Shown here: positions 26,488-33,963 of the stretch, piece by piece
Position numbering within the stretch: position 1 is the first letter of the stretch
Layout: each line of letters begins with the position of its first letter
DNA from: Burkholderia sp. OK233
Lineage (GTDB): Bacteria; Pseudomonadota; Gammaproteobacteria; Burkholderiales; Burkholderiaceae
Reading direction: 5' to 3'
DNA: 64,000 nt
Assembly: GCF_900230185.1 (NCBI RefSeq)
Contig: NZ_OCSR01000002.1
Coordinates: 1,302,001-1,366,000 of the forward strand
Notes under the pieces: model-generated
Databases searched by the model: none
Told to the model about the DNA's origin: nothing
What the model saw: only the letters and a program-made list of their open reading frames with translations
Position numbers and translations under genes: made by a program

Positions 26488-27417
26488 ATGGAAACCCTCG
26501 CCAACCTCGAGTCGTTTGTCCGCAGCGCCGAAACGGGTAGCTTCTCCGCGGCCGCGCGGCGTCTTGCGCTGACGCCCGCCGCGGTCAGCCGGAACGTTGC
26601 GCTGCTCGAACGCAACCTCGGCGCGCGACTGTTCCAACGCTCGACACGCAAACTCACGTTGACCGAGGCAGGCGAGCGCTTTCTCGTGGAAATCGGCGGC
26701 AATCTGGATGCGCTGCAGGCGGCAATCGCGTCCGTCTCGAACGATCGCAGCGAGCCGGCGGGCGTGCTGAAGGTCAGCATGGCGCCGACGTTCGGCATCA
26801 CGTACGTCATGCCGTTGCTGCCGGCGTTCCTCGCACGCTATCCAATGATTCGTCCGGATTGGCACTTCGAGAACCGACCGGTTGACCTGATTGAAGAGGG
26901 ATACGACGCAGCGCTGGGTGGTGGCTTCGATCTCGCACCGGGCGTCGTGTCGCGCGCATTGGCGCCTGCCCATCTCGTGGCGGTCGCGTCTCCGGCTTAC
27001 ATGGCCGGCCGCATAACACCGGCCGATCCCGGCGATCTTGCGGACCTCGACGGCATCGTGATGCGCTCGAGCCGCACGGGTCGCGTGCGCCACCGGACGA
27101 TGCGTGACGCGGTGGGCAATGAGATGCCCGCACAGCTCGGCGAGACCATCATGGTCAATGACCCGGCAGCGATGCGCGAGGCAGCGATTCTCGGACTGGG
27201 CGTTACGCTGCTGGCCGTGTCGGACGTGCTGTCGTCGATTGAACGGGGGGAACTCGTGCGATTGCTGCCGCGCTGGTACGCGGACGCCGGGGCGATCTCG
27301 ATCTACTACGCGACGCGAGCGCTGCTGCCGGCGAAAACACGAGTGTTTGTCGATTTCGTTGTCGAGGCGTTCGAGCGGGAGCGGCTAGCTGAGAGGTTTG
27401 CGGGCAGCATCGGGTGA
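26488..27417 (+). CDS. LysR-family transcriptional regulator
   Basis: A regulator of 309 residues with helix-turn-helix GSFSAAARRLALTPAAVSRN (about residues 18-37), the adjoining LGARLFQRSTRKLTLTEAG, and a C-terminal effector domain. It belongs to the same CrgA-like class as the regulator at 6972-7859. Its gene is divergent from the F420-reductase-like gene, with a palindrome between them, so it probably controls that gene and itself. Confidence 0.9.
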   Translation: METLANLESFVRSAETGSFSAAARRLALTPAAVSRNVALLERNLGARLFQRSTRKLTLTEAGERFLVEIGGNLDALQAAIASVSNDRSEPAGVLKVSMAPTFGITYVMPLLPAFLARYPMIRPDWHFENRPVDLIEEGYDAALGGGFDLAPGVVSRALAPAHLVAVASPAYMAGRITPADPGDLADLDGIVMRSSRTGRVRHRTMRDAVGNEMPAQLGETIMVNDPAAMREAAILGLGVTLLAVSDVLSSIERGELVRLLPRWYADAGAISIYYATRALLPAKTRVFVDFVVEAFERERLAERFAGSIG

Positions 27418-27832
27418 GTCGCGCCGGGCAGGCAAGACAGGCGTCATTTATCGGTTGCCCTGTCCCGCCTTGCGCGAAGCACTGATCTCCCGTCGGCTCC
27501 CGCGCTCGCATCCCAGCACGATCATCTGAGGATCGTCGGCACAAGCACTCAAGCTCACGCTCCATTCTTCCGCCACGCAATGCACTGTTCCTGAACGCTT
27601 TCGCCAGTAACACGCGCAGGCGCACGGAACCGGTGCGCCTACGTCGGCCGAGACTCCGCTAAAGACCACCCCGTATCCCCCGCACAGCCGCGCCAGACCC
27701 ACATCACAGCGCGCTTACCCACCTCATTGCTTCCTTGGCTCGAATCATGCTTATGCATGAATTATTGTTGAACAATATTTTTTATATTGTTCAACAATGT
27801 ATATTGTCTCCACCCCGACGAGCGAGAACTCC
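27418..27832. other. Regulatory gap before the GntR/DUF1989 operon
   Basis: About 415 bases with no supported gene. A strong hairpin sits at 27615-27643 (11-base-pair arms with one mismatch, seven-base loop), and the right end holds the twin palindrome described separately. A cysteine-rich frame on the minus strand (27448-27702) has no recognisable family and is probably chance. Confidence 0.45.
27763..27798. promoter_or_regulatory. Twin GntR-type operator
   Basis: ATTGTTGAACAATAT (27763-27777) and its exact complement (27784-27798) are separated by six T. Each arm contains its own near-palindrome, TTGTTGAACAA and TTGTTCAACAA, whose centres are 23 bases apart, about two helix turns. This is the form of paired sites for a GntR/FadR-type dimer; a gntR gene is third in the operon that starts 35 bases downstream. 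TATATT at 27783-27788 could be the -10 box, so binding would block transcription. Confidence 0.65.
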
Positions 27833-28702
27833 ATGAAAGCCCAACTTGATCTGAAAACTGTCATGCCCTCCCTGCCGCGGGTCGCGAAGTGCGCCGCCGC
27901 GCTCGCGCTATTCGCCGCGTCTCACGCGTTCGCCTCGAGCGGCGCGCCGACCGTGGCGCCCGGCAAGCTGACGATCGGCGCGGATCTGACGTATCCGCCT
28001 TACGACTACATGCAGGAAGCGGATCCCGCCGGCTTCGATCCCGCGTTCATGACGAAGCTCGCCGGGCACCTGAAGCTCCAGCCTGGCTTCGTCGACACAC
28101 GTTTCGCGAATCTGATCCTCGGCGTGAACGCGAATCGCTTCGACGTAATCGCGTCGGCGCTCTACGTGACGCCGGAGCGCGCGAAACAGATCGACTTCGT
28201 GCCCTACCTGAAAACCGGCGGGTCGTTGCTCGCCTTGAGCCACACCGGCTTTGAGCCGAAGAAGCCCGAAGATCTGTGTGGCAAGCGCGTGAGCTCGATC
28301 AAGGGTGCGTCGTGGATTCCGAAACTCAACGAGGTGTCGAAGCAGGTCTGTACGCCTGCCGGCCGCGGCGCAATCGACGTGCGCGAGTTCGAGACTTCGC
28401 CGGAAGCGGCCCAGGCCGTCCTCTCACACGCCGTCGACGCGCAATTCGAAGACTCGGCCGTCGCGCAGATGACCGTCAACAAGCTCGGCGGACGCGTGGC
28501 GATTACCTCGACGACCCCGCTCTATCCGGTCGTCATCGGGCTCGGCGTCAAGAAAGGCAATGACGCGCTGCTCGCCCAGTTGAAGAGCGCGTTTGCGTCG
28601 ATGAAGCAGCTGGGCGAATACCAGGCGCTACTCAAGCAGTACAACGTCGCAGAGCCGACCGGCAATGACATTGCCCAGGCGCTCGGTACGGCATCGAACT
28701 AA
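27833..28702 (+). CDS. Amino-acid-type ABC transporter periplasmic binding protein
   Basis: A receptor of 289 residues of the polar-amino-acid (SBP type 3) class. After a signal peptide (about residues 11-35, ending SHAFA) come LTIGADLTYPPYDYMQEADP, AGFDPAFMTKLAGHLKLQPG, and FDVIASALYVTPERAKQIDF, the usual ligand-site segments. I start at ATG 27833; an ATG at 27797 falls inside the operator. It is first in an operon with a fused permease/ATPase, a GntR regulator and a DUF1989 protein. Ligand unknown: a basic or amide-bearing amino acid or guanidino/ureido compound would fit. Confidence 0.88.
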   Translation: MKAQLDLKTVMPSLPRVAKCAAALALFAASHAFASSGAPTVAPGKLTIGADLTYPPYDYMQEADPAGFDPAFMTKLAGHLKLQPGFVDTRFANLILGVNANRFDVIASALYVTPERAKQIDFVPYLKTGGSLLALSHTGFEPKKPEDLCGKRVSSIKGASWIPKLNEVSKQVCTPAGRGAIDVREFETSPEAAQAVLSHAVDAQFEDSAVAQMTVNKLGGRVAITSTTPLYPVVIGLGVKKGNDALLAQLKSAFASMKQLGEYQALLKQYNVAEPTGNDIAQALGTASN

Positions 28703-28777
28703 CTGCACGTTGCGCGCGCAGCCTGAGGCCGGGCACTCGCCCGCGCCCTCGCGGCTGCGCGTCGTAAGGGGAAGCAC

Positions 28778-30304
28778 ATGGTATTCGACTGGCACTACAC
28801 GGCTTCGCTGTTGTTCGACGCCGCCTTCTGGAAAGCCACCTGGCTCGTCGTCGAACTGAGCGCCGCGACCTGGCTAATCGGCATTGTCGCGGGCTTCGCA
28901 CTCGCGCTCGGCAAACAGTCTGCGCTCATGCCGCTACGCGTGGCGTGCAGCACCTACATTTGGCTCTTTCGCAGCCTGCCGCTGCTGGTGCTGCTGATCT
29001 TTGTCTATAACCTGCCGCAGGTGCTGCCCTGGACGGGCGGCCTGTTGTCCGACCCGTTCTGGGCCGGCCTGCTGGCGCTTTCGATCAGCGAAGCGGCCTA
29101 CATCGCCGAAATCCATCGCGGCGGCCTGCTGTCGCTCCACAAGGGCCAGCTCGAAGCGGGCAAGGCGCTCGGCATCCGCTTCGTCGGCCTGCAACGGCTG
29201 ATCGTGCTGCCGCAGGCGTTTCGCGTCGCGCTGCCCGCGCTCATTAACGAGTACGTTACGATCGTCAAACTGACGTCGCTTGTGTCCGTCATTTCGCTCG
29301 CGGAAATCCTGCTGGTCGGCGAACGCCTGTACACGCAGAACTTCAAGGTGCTTGAGACGATGCTGGCCGTCTCGTTCTACTATGTGCTGATCGTCACTGT
29401 GTTCGGCCATGCGTTGAAGATGCTCGAGAAGCACCTTGATGTCACGCTCCGCACGCAGGCTGCGCCTGCCGTCATTCCTGTGGAAACACCGCGGCCCGTG
29501 CAGGCAGAGAAGGAAGTTCGTACCGCGCGAGCAAGCAGCGCGACGCGTTCGCTGGAAGCCGTCGGCATCCGCAAACGCTACGGTGATCATGAAGTGCTCA
29601 AGGGGATCGACTTGACCGTGCGCGCAGGAGAAGTGGTGTCGATCATCGGCCCGTCGGGTTCGGGCAAGACTTCGCTGATCCGCACGCTGAACGGCCTCGA
29701 GACGCTCGACGGCGGCGAAGTGCGCCTGCATGACAAGGCGTTCCTGTGGCCGCCACGTGGGAGGCATGGCAAGGTGCCGCATGCGCAGTACATGCGCGGC
29801 ATCCTCGATATCGGCATGGTGTTTCAGAGCTTCAACCTGTTCCCGCATAAGACCGTGCTGCAGAATGTGACACTCGCGCCTCGCTATCACGGGCGCTTGA
29901 ACGGAGCCTCGCTCAACGAATCCGGCATGCGCTTGCTGGCAAAGGTAGGCTTAGCCGCACATGCGCACAAGTATCCGCATCAGTTGTCCGGCGGTCAGCA
30001 ACAGCGCGTCGCGATTGCTCGGGCACTGGCGATGCAGCCGTCGATTGTCCTGTTCGACGAACCGACGTCGGCGCTCGATCCGGAACTGGTCAACGAAGTA
30101 CTGAAGGTCATTGAGGGACTTGCCCAGGAAGGCATGACCATGATCATCGTCACACACGAAATCAACTTTGCGTTCCGTATTTCGGACCGTATCGTGTTCA
30201 TGGAAGCGGGCACGATCGTGAGCGATGCGCCGCCGCACGAACTGGCGACGCTCGACAAGACTTCGCGTATCGCCAGTTTCCTCAAAGACGTCCATTTTGC
30301 ATAA
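28778..30304 (+). CDS. Fused ABC permease and ATPase for an amino-acid-like substrate
   Basis: A protein of 508 residues combining two subunits that are usually separate. Residues 1-225 are a HisM/GlnP-type permease with about five membrane spans and the EAA loop (LEAGKALGIRF through VLPQAFRVALPAL). A linker near 226-262 leads to an ATPase with Walker A GPSGSGKT at about 290-297, signature LSGGQQQRVAIARAL, Walker B IVLFDEPTSALDPE and a switch His in IIVTHEINF. As a homodimer it would supply both permeases and both ATPases. The ATG lies 75 bases after the binding protein and behind AAGGGG; only eight bases separate it from gntR. Confidence 0.92.
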   Translation: MVFDWHYTASLLFDAAFWKATWLVVELSAATWLIGIVAGFALALGKQSALMPLRVACSTYIWLFRSLPLLVLLIFVYNLPQVLPWTGGLLSDPFWAGLLALSISEAAYIAEIHRGGLLSLHKGQLEAGKALGIRFVGLQRLIVLPQAFRVALPALINEYVTIVKLTSLVSVISLAEILLVGERLYTQNFKVLETMLAVSFYYVLIVTVFGHALKMLEKHLDVTLRTQAAPAVIPVETPRPVQAEKEVRTARASSATRSLEAVGIRKRYGDHEVLKGIDLTVRAGEVVSIIGPSGSGKTSLIRTLNGLETLDGGEVRLHDKAFLWPPRGRHGKVPHAQYMRGILDIGMVFQSFNLFPHKTVLQNVTLAPRYHGRLNGASLNESGMRLLAKVGLAAHAHKYPHQLSGGQQQRVAIARALAMQPSIVLFDEPTSALDPELVNEVLKVIEGLAQEGMTMIIVTHEINFAFRISDRIVFMEAGTIVSDAPPHELATLDKTSRIASFLKDVHFA

Positions 30305-30312
30305 AACACCGT

Positions 30313-30987
30313 ATGCCCACCTCGCACTCAACTGTTACCGCCCTCACTGGGCAGGAGCCCGAACAATCGGTCACGGACCGGATCCTGTCGACGATCCGCA
30401 ACGAGATCATTGAAGGCAATTTGCCGCCGGGCACCGCTCTCGTCGAGAACGATCTCACCCAGGCGCACGACGTCTCGCGCAACACGCTGCGTGAAGCGCT
30501 GCGTCTATTGTGCCGTGAAGGGCTGGCGGTGCATTACCGGCATCGCGGCGTGATCGTGCGCACCCTGACGCGCCACGATGTGCGCGACATCTATCGGGTG
30601 CGCCGCACGCTCGAACTGCAAGCCCTGATGCGCGAGGACCCGATTGAGGAAGATGAACTCGCGGCGATGCGCGACGCAGTCGTGCACGCGCAAGCGGCGG
30701 CGGACGAAGGCGACTGGCGCAGCGTCGGTACGTACAGTCTGCTGTTTCACCGGCGCATCGTGCAGTTGCTCGGCAGCCCGCTGTTCGACACATTCTTCAC
30801 GACGATACTGGCGCAACTGCGCCTCGTGTTTGCCTCGGCCCCCGACGAGCGGCGCTTCCAGCGTCCATGGATTGCGAAGGATCAGGAGATTCTCGAACTG
30901 ATCGCGAGTGGGCGCACTGCCGAGGCGAGCGCCGCGCTCGCCGGTTACCTGAAGCAATCGGAGCACGCCCTGCTCGATTACCTTTGA
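30313..30987 (+). CDS. GntR-family (FadR/FCD) transcriptional regulator
   Basis: A regulator of 224 residues with an N-terminal winged helix (TDRILSTIRNEIIEGNLPPG, then DLTQAHDVSRNTLREALRLL) and a C-terminal all-helical FCD ligand domain (about residues 90-220) that in this family binds a small acid through a metal. It sits inside the operon, eight bases behind the transporter gene, and the twin palindrome at 27763-27798 is the expected binding site. I infer a repressor released by the transported compound or a product of it. Confidence 0.92.
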   Translation: MPTSHSTVTALTGQEPEQSVTDRILSTIRNEIIEGNLPPGTALVENDLTQAHDVSRNTLREALRLLCREGLAVHYRHRGVIVRTLTRHDVRDIYRVRRTLELQALMREDPIEEDELAAMRDAVVHAQAAADEGDWRSVGTYSLLFHRRIVQLLGSPLFDTFFTTILAQLRLVFASAPDERRFQRPWIAKDQEILELIASGRTAEASAALAGYLKQSEHALLDYL

Positions 30988-31035
30988 TTCGTGGCCTCTC
31001 ATTCCTGCTTCGTCCGCCGATTCACGGCTACTGCT

Positions 31036-31075
31036 CACACAGGCGACAGCGCGTGACAAGCGCCGCCTGTCCGTG
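31036..31075 (+). other. Stem-loop in the gap before the DUF1989 gene
   Basis: ACAGGCG (31039-31045) pairs exactly with CGCCTGT (31064-31070); inside, GCGC pairs with GCGC around a seven-base loop, and CAC/GTG extends the outer stem past a two-base bulge. It is 24 bases upstream of the DUF1989 start. It could be the end of the gntR transcript or a leader structure; there is no T-run. Confidence 0.4.
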
Positions 31076-31098
31076 TGCTTTATCAAGGAGTCTCCATC

Positions 31099-31953
31099 AT
31101 GTTGAATTACCCCGCCGCCTATCAATCCACCCAAGGGTCCGCGCTCGATCCCGACAAGGCGTTTTATCGTCGCATCGCCTCCGGGCACGATACGCGCACA
31201 CTGGTCGAATCGATCGTCGTGCCCATCCGTTCGGGTCAGGCATGGACCGTACCGGCTGGCCATGTGTTTCGCATCGTCACGATTGAAGGTCCGCAAGTGG
31301 CCGACCTGAACATGTGGAATCTGCACAACCCGCGCGAGCGCATGTGGGCCTCGCGCACGCGCCAGTTGCAGCAGGCGCACGTGAGCACCTTCGACCGTTT
31401 GTGGTCGACGCTACCCTTCCTGCGTCCCATGGTGACGATCACCGACGACAGCCTCGCCGACTACGGCGTCGACGAGCATGGCGGCCGCGTTCACGACCTG
31501 CTCGGCACGCGTTGCGATCCGTACGTGAACCGCATGCTGACGGGTGAGGATTTCCATTTCCACTGCCACTCGAACCTGACGCGCGCAATCGCTCCGTATG
31601 GCTTGACGGAATACGACGTGCACGACGTGCTGAACGTGTTCCAGTGCACCGGGCTGAATCTCGAAGACAAGTACTTCATGAAAGCATGTCCCGCGAAGAA
31701 GGGGGATTACCTCGAGTTCTTCGCGGAAATCGACCTGCTTTGCGCGTTGTCGACCTGCCCGGGTGGCGATCTCTCGTTGCCGATGTGGGGGCCGGACGCG
31801 CGCGATCCGCTGGAGGTATGCCGTCCGCTTGGCATCGAGATCTACCGGCTCGATCCGCAGATGCTGGAGGGATGGACCTCGCCCGCGGTCGCCGCGTACA
31901 AGGGGCAGCACGGGATGACACTGCAGCAGCCGCAGTGGAAGTGTGGATGTTGA
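31099..31953 (+). CDS. DUF1989 (urea carboxylase-associated family) protein
   Basis: A protein of 284 residues of the family that includes the two subunits of carboxyguanidine deiminase (CgdA/CgdB), formerly called urea carboxylase-associated proteins. Conserved parts visible are VPAGHVFRIVTIEGPQVADL, DFHFHCHSNLTRAI, DVLNVFQCTGLN and LCALSTCPGGD; the clustered His and Cys suggest a metal site. There is no urea or guanidine carboxylase nearby and only one DUF1989 gene, so it may act on another C-N compound brought in by the upstream transporter. The ATG follows AAGGAG. It ends the GntR-controlled operon. Confidence 0.85.
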   Translation: MLNYPAAYQSTQGSALDPDKAFYRRIASGHDTRTLVESIVVPIRSGQAWTVPAGHVFRIVTIEGPQVADLNMWNLHNPRERMWASRTRQLQQAHVSTFDRLWSTLPFLRPMVTITDDSLADYGVDEHGGRVHDLLGTRCDPYVNRMLTGEDFHFHCHSNLTRAIAPYGLTEYDVHDVLNVFQCTGLNLEDKYFMKACPAKKGDYLEFFAEIDLLCALSTCPGGDLSLPMWGPDARDPLEVCRPLGIEIYRLDPQMLEGWTSPAVAAYKGQHGMTLQQPQWKCGC

Positions 31954-32009
31954 GGATTCCGTGTCGGCGCAAGGCTTGCAACCTCGCGTGGCAAGCGCAA
32001 CGCGCCGAT

Positions 32010-33278
32010 CTAACTTTTCACCGATGACAGCTCGATGCGCTTGCGCTGCAGGAACCGGCGCACGGCCGGATCGCGCTCGAGTCCGATCGCGAGATCGTAC
32101 GCGCCGAGCGCTTCGGCCGTCGCGCCGGCCCGCGCGAGCAGATCGGCGCGCGCGGCCCAGTACGGCTGGTAGTCGGCCAGCCGCGGATCGTCCGCATACG
32201 GCTCGAGCGCGTCGAGCGCCGCCTGCGGGCCGTCCCGTTCCGCCAGGGCGAGCGCACGGTTCACCGCAACCACCGGCGACGCCGCAATCGCGAGCAGCGC
32301 ATCGTAGAGCTGCACGATCTCGTCCCAGTTCGGCCGATGCGTCTGACAGCGGTAAATGTGCGCTGACTGCAGCGCGGCTTCAAGCTGAAAGCGTCCGATT
32401 GCGTTGAATGTACTCGCGCGTCGCAGCAGTGCGTTGGCTGCGTCGATCATCGGCATGTTCCATGTCGCCGGATCCTGAGCCGACAGCGGCACGTAATCGC
32501 CGGCCACATCGCGTCGCGCATCGCGCCGCGCCTGCGCATACAGCATTAGCGCGAGCAGACCCAGCGTCTCTGGCTCCTCGGGCAACAGCTCGATGAGCAG
32601 TTGTGCAAGAAACAGCGCCTCGCCGACGAGATCGCGTCGCTCGGTATCGCCGCCGACCGGATCGGTCCACCCTTCCGCGTACGCCGCATAGACCGCTTCC
32701 AGCACGGCAGCGACCCGGCCGGGCAACTCCTCGCGCTCGGGTACGCTGAACGGAATGCCCGCTTCGCGGATCTTGTTCTTCGCTCGCGCGAGGCGCTTGC
32801 TCATCGCGGCGGGCGACATCAGGAACGCGGACGCAATCGTCTTCGCTTCGAGCCCCAGCACCACCTGCAGCATCAGTGGCGTGCGAATCGCGGCCTCGAG
32901 CGCAGGGTGCGTGCACGCGAACAGCAGCGCAAGCCGCCGGTCGGGCAACACGCCTGCCTCACCCGCGTCGATCTCGTCGGCGAGGATCGTGAGCTGGTTC
33001 ACCACTTCGTCGCCGACATGCCGGTGGCGCGCGCCATCGATCGCCCGGCGGCGCGCAACCGTCATCAGCCACGCTTCGGGATTCGCGGGGCAGCCGCGCT
33101 CGGGCCAGTCCGCGAGCGCGGCCGCAAACGCGTCGGCCAGCGCGTCCTCGGCGGCGGCGACGTCGCGCGTGCGCATCGCCAGCAGCGCGACGAGCTTGCC
33201 GTAACTGCGGCGAGCGACCGCCTCGGCAATCGAATGCGCGGTGCCGCCAGCGTCACGGCCGCCGCCGGACGGACTCAT
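32010..33278 (-). CDS. ECF sigma factor of the ECF42 type (DUF6596, C-terminal TPR-like extension)
   Basis: A protein of 422 residues. Region 2 is near residues 15-80 (VAAAEDALADAFAAALADWP and LMTVARRRAIDGARHRH), region 4 near 125-175 (LMLQVVLGLEAKTIASAFLM), and a long helical extension with LLRRASTFNAIGRFQLEAAL follows, as in sigma factors paired with YciI/DGPF proteins. It should direct RNA polymerase to a small regulon. It starts at ATG 33278 and overlaps the YciI stop by four bases, so the two are cotranslated. No anti-sigma factor is adjacent, as expected for this group. Confidence 0.9.
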   Translation of the reverse strand: MSPSGGGRDAGGTAHSIAEAVARRSYGKLVALLAMRTRDVAAAEDALADAFAAALADWPERGCPANPEAWLMTVARRRAIDGARHRHVGDEVVNQLTILADEIDAGEAGVLPDRRLALLFACTHPALEAAIRTPLMLQVVLGLEAKTIASAFLMSPAAMSKRLARAKNKIREAGIPFSVPEREELPGRVAAVLEAVYAAYAEGWTDPVGGDTERRDLVGEALFLAQLLIELLPEEPETLGLLALMLYAQARRDARRDVAGDYVPLSAQDPATWNMPMIDAANALLRRASTFNAIGRFQLEAALQSAHIYRCQTHRPNWDEIVQLYDALLAIAASPVVAVNRALALAERDGPQAALDALEPYADDPRLADYQPYWAARADLLARAGATAEALGAYDLAIGLERDPAVRRFLQRKRIELSSVKS

Positions 33279-33646
33279 GCAGCAGATGGCGCGTCGTAGG
33301 GGGCAGTCCAGACCGGGCGCACTTCCATGAGGCCGTGCGCCGCGCCGGGGCAACGCGACGCCCACGCGATCGCCGCGTCCAGGTTGGGCACGTCGATCAG
33401 GTAGTAGCCGGCGAGCTGCTCCTTCGAATCGGAATACGGTCCGTCGAGCACCTGCGGCTTGCCGTCGACGAGCCGCACCGTGGTGGCCGAGTTCGTGTTC
33501 TGCAACCGGTTGGCGCCCACCAGCACCTCCGCTTTTTTCAACGACTCGGTGTACGCGTGATACGCGGCGACGCCTTGCTGCCGCTCGCTGTCGGTCATCT
33601 GGCTCCAGCCGTTTTCTTCCGAATAGATCATCAATAGGTATTGCAT
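33275..33646 (-). CDS. YciI-family (DGPF domain) protein partnered with an ECF sigma factor
   Basis: A protein of 123 residues with the YCII ferredoxin-like fold: MQYLLMIYSEENGW at the start, GANRLQNTNSATTVRLVDGK, and VLDGPYSDSKEQLAGYYLID, which contains the DGPF-type motif (DGPY here). Proteins of this kind are encoded directly before ECF42 sigma factors and may sense or modulate a signal for them; the mechanism is not known. I start at ATG 33646 behind GGAGGC; the frame runs open to 33700. The stop overlaps the sigma factor start. Confidence 0.9.
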   Translation of the reverse strand: MQYLLMIYSEENGWSQMTDSERQQGVAAYHAYTESLKKAEVLVGANRLQNTNSATTVRLVDGKPQVLDGPYSDSKEQLAGYYLIDVPNLDAAIAWASRCPGAAHGLMEVRPVWTAPYDAPSAA

Positions 33647-33789
33647 ATGAGCCTCCGTCATGGGGTTAAGGCGGGTGAACACATCGGGCCGCCATGACAA
33701 TGACGCTCGGGCGGCATGCTAACGGACAGGCGGTGGCAAAAAATTGCGGACGACGCACCAACCTTAATCGTTCGCCTCCGTCGGGACCC

Positions 33790-33963
33790 TGGGCGCGGTC
33801 TGGCTCACCCGTACCGGTCGCCGCTGTTTGGCGACTTCTCCCGGGGGGCTTTGTACCGACCTTTATTCAGAGTGGCACGCGCGATCTGTTCCTGTCAAAC
33901 GCCGTGCGCCTGCACCGCGCGCTGCACCGTGCCGGCGTCTCCTGCTATCAATTGCCGGATTGA
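33790..33963 (+). pseudogene. Broken alpha/beta-hydrolase (HSL-type esterase) fragment
   Basis: Two frames joined by a shift encode pieces of one domain. LAHPYRSPLFGDFSRG reads in one frame; then, beyond the GGGGGG run at 33843-33848, FVPTFIQSGTRDLFLSNAVR and LHRALHRAGVSCY read in another, ending at TGA 33961-33963. In HSL-type esterases this is a continuous stretch, with the catalytic Asp in GTRDLFLS. The N-terminal nucleophile half and the C-terminal His region are absent, so this is a remnant squeezed between the YciI gene and the convergent threonine aldolase gene. Confidence 0.6.

Noticed and set aside
27448..27702. A cysteine-rich 84-codon minus-strand frame before the GntR operon
   Set aside because: The cysteines are irregularly spaced, there is no ribosome site, and a strong hairpin runs through it; I judge it a chance frame.
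31039..31070. Guanidine riboswitch (mini-ykkC type) ahead of the DUF1989 gene
   Set aside because: The structure is one nested stem and lacks the paired small hairpins with ACGR loops that define that riboswitch.
33075..33260. A frameshift in the ECF sigma factor suggested by several competing frames near its N-terminus
   Set aside because: The main frame carries regions 2 and 4 and the extension without interruption; the other frames are GC-rich shadows.
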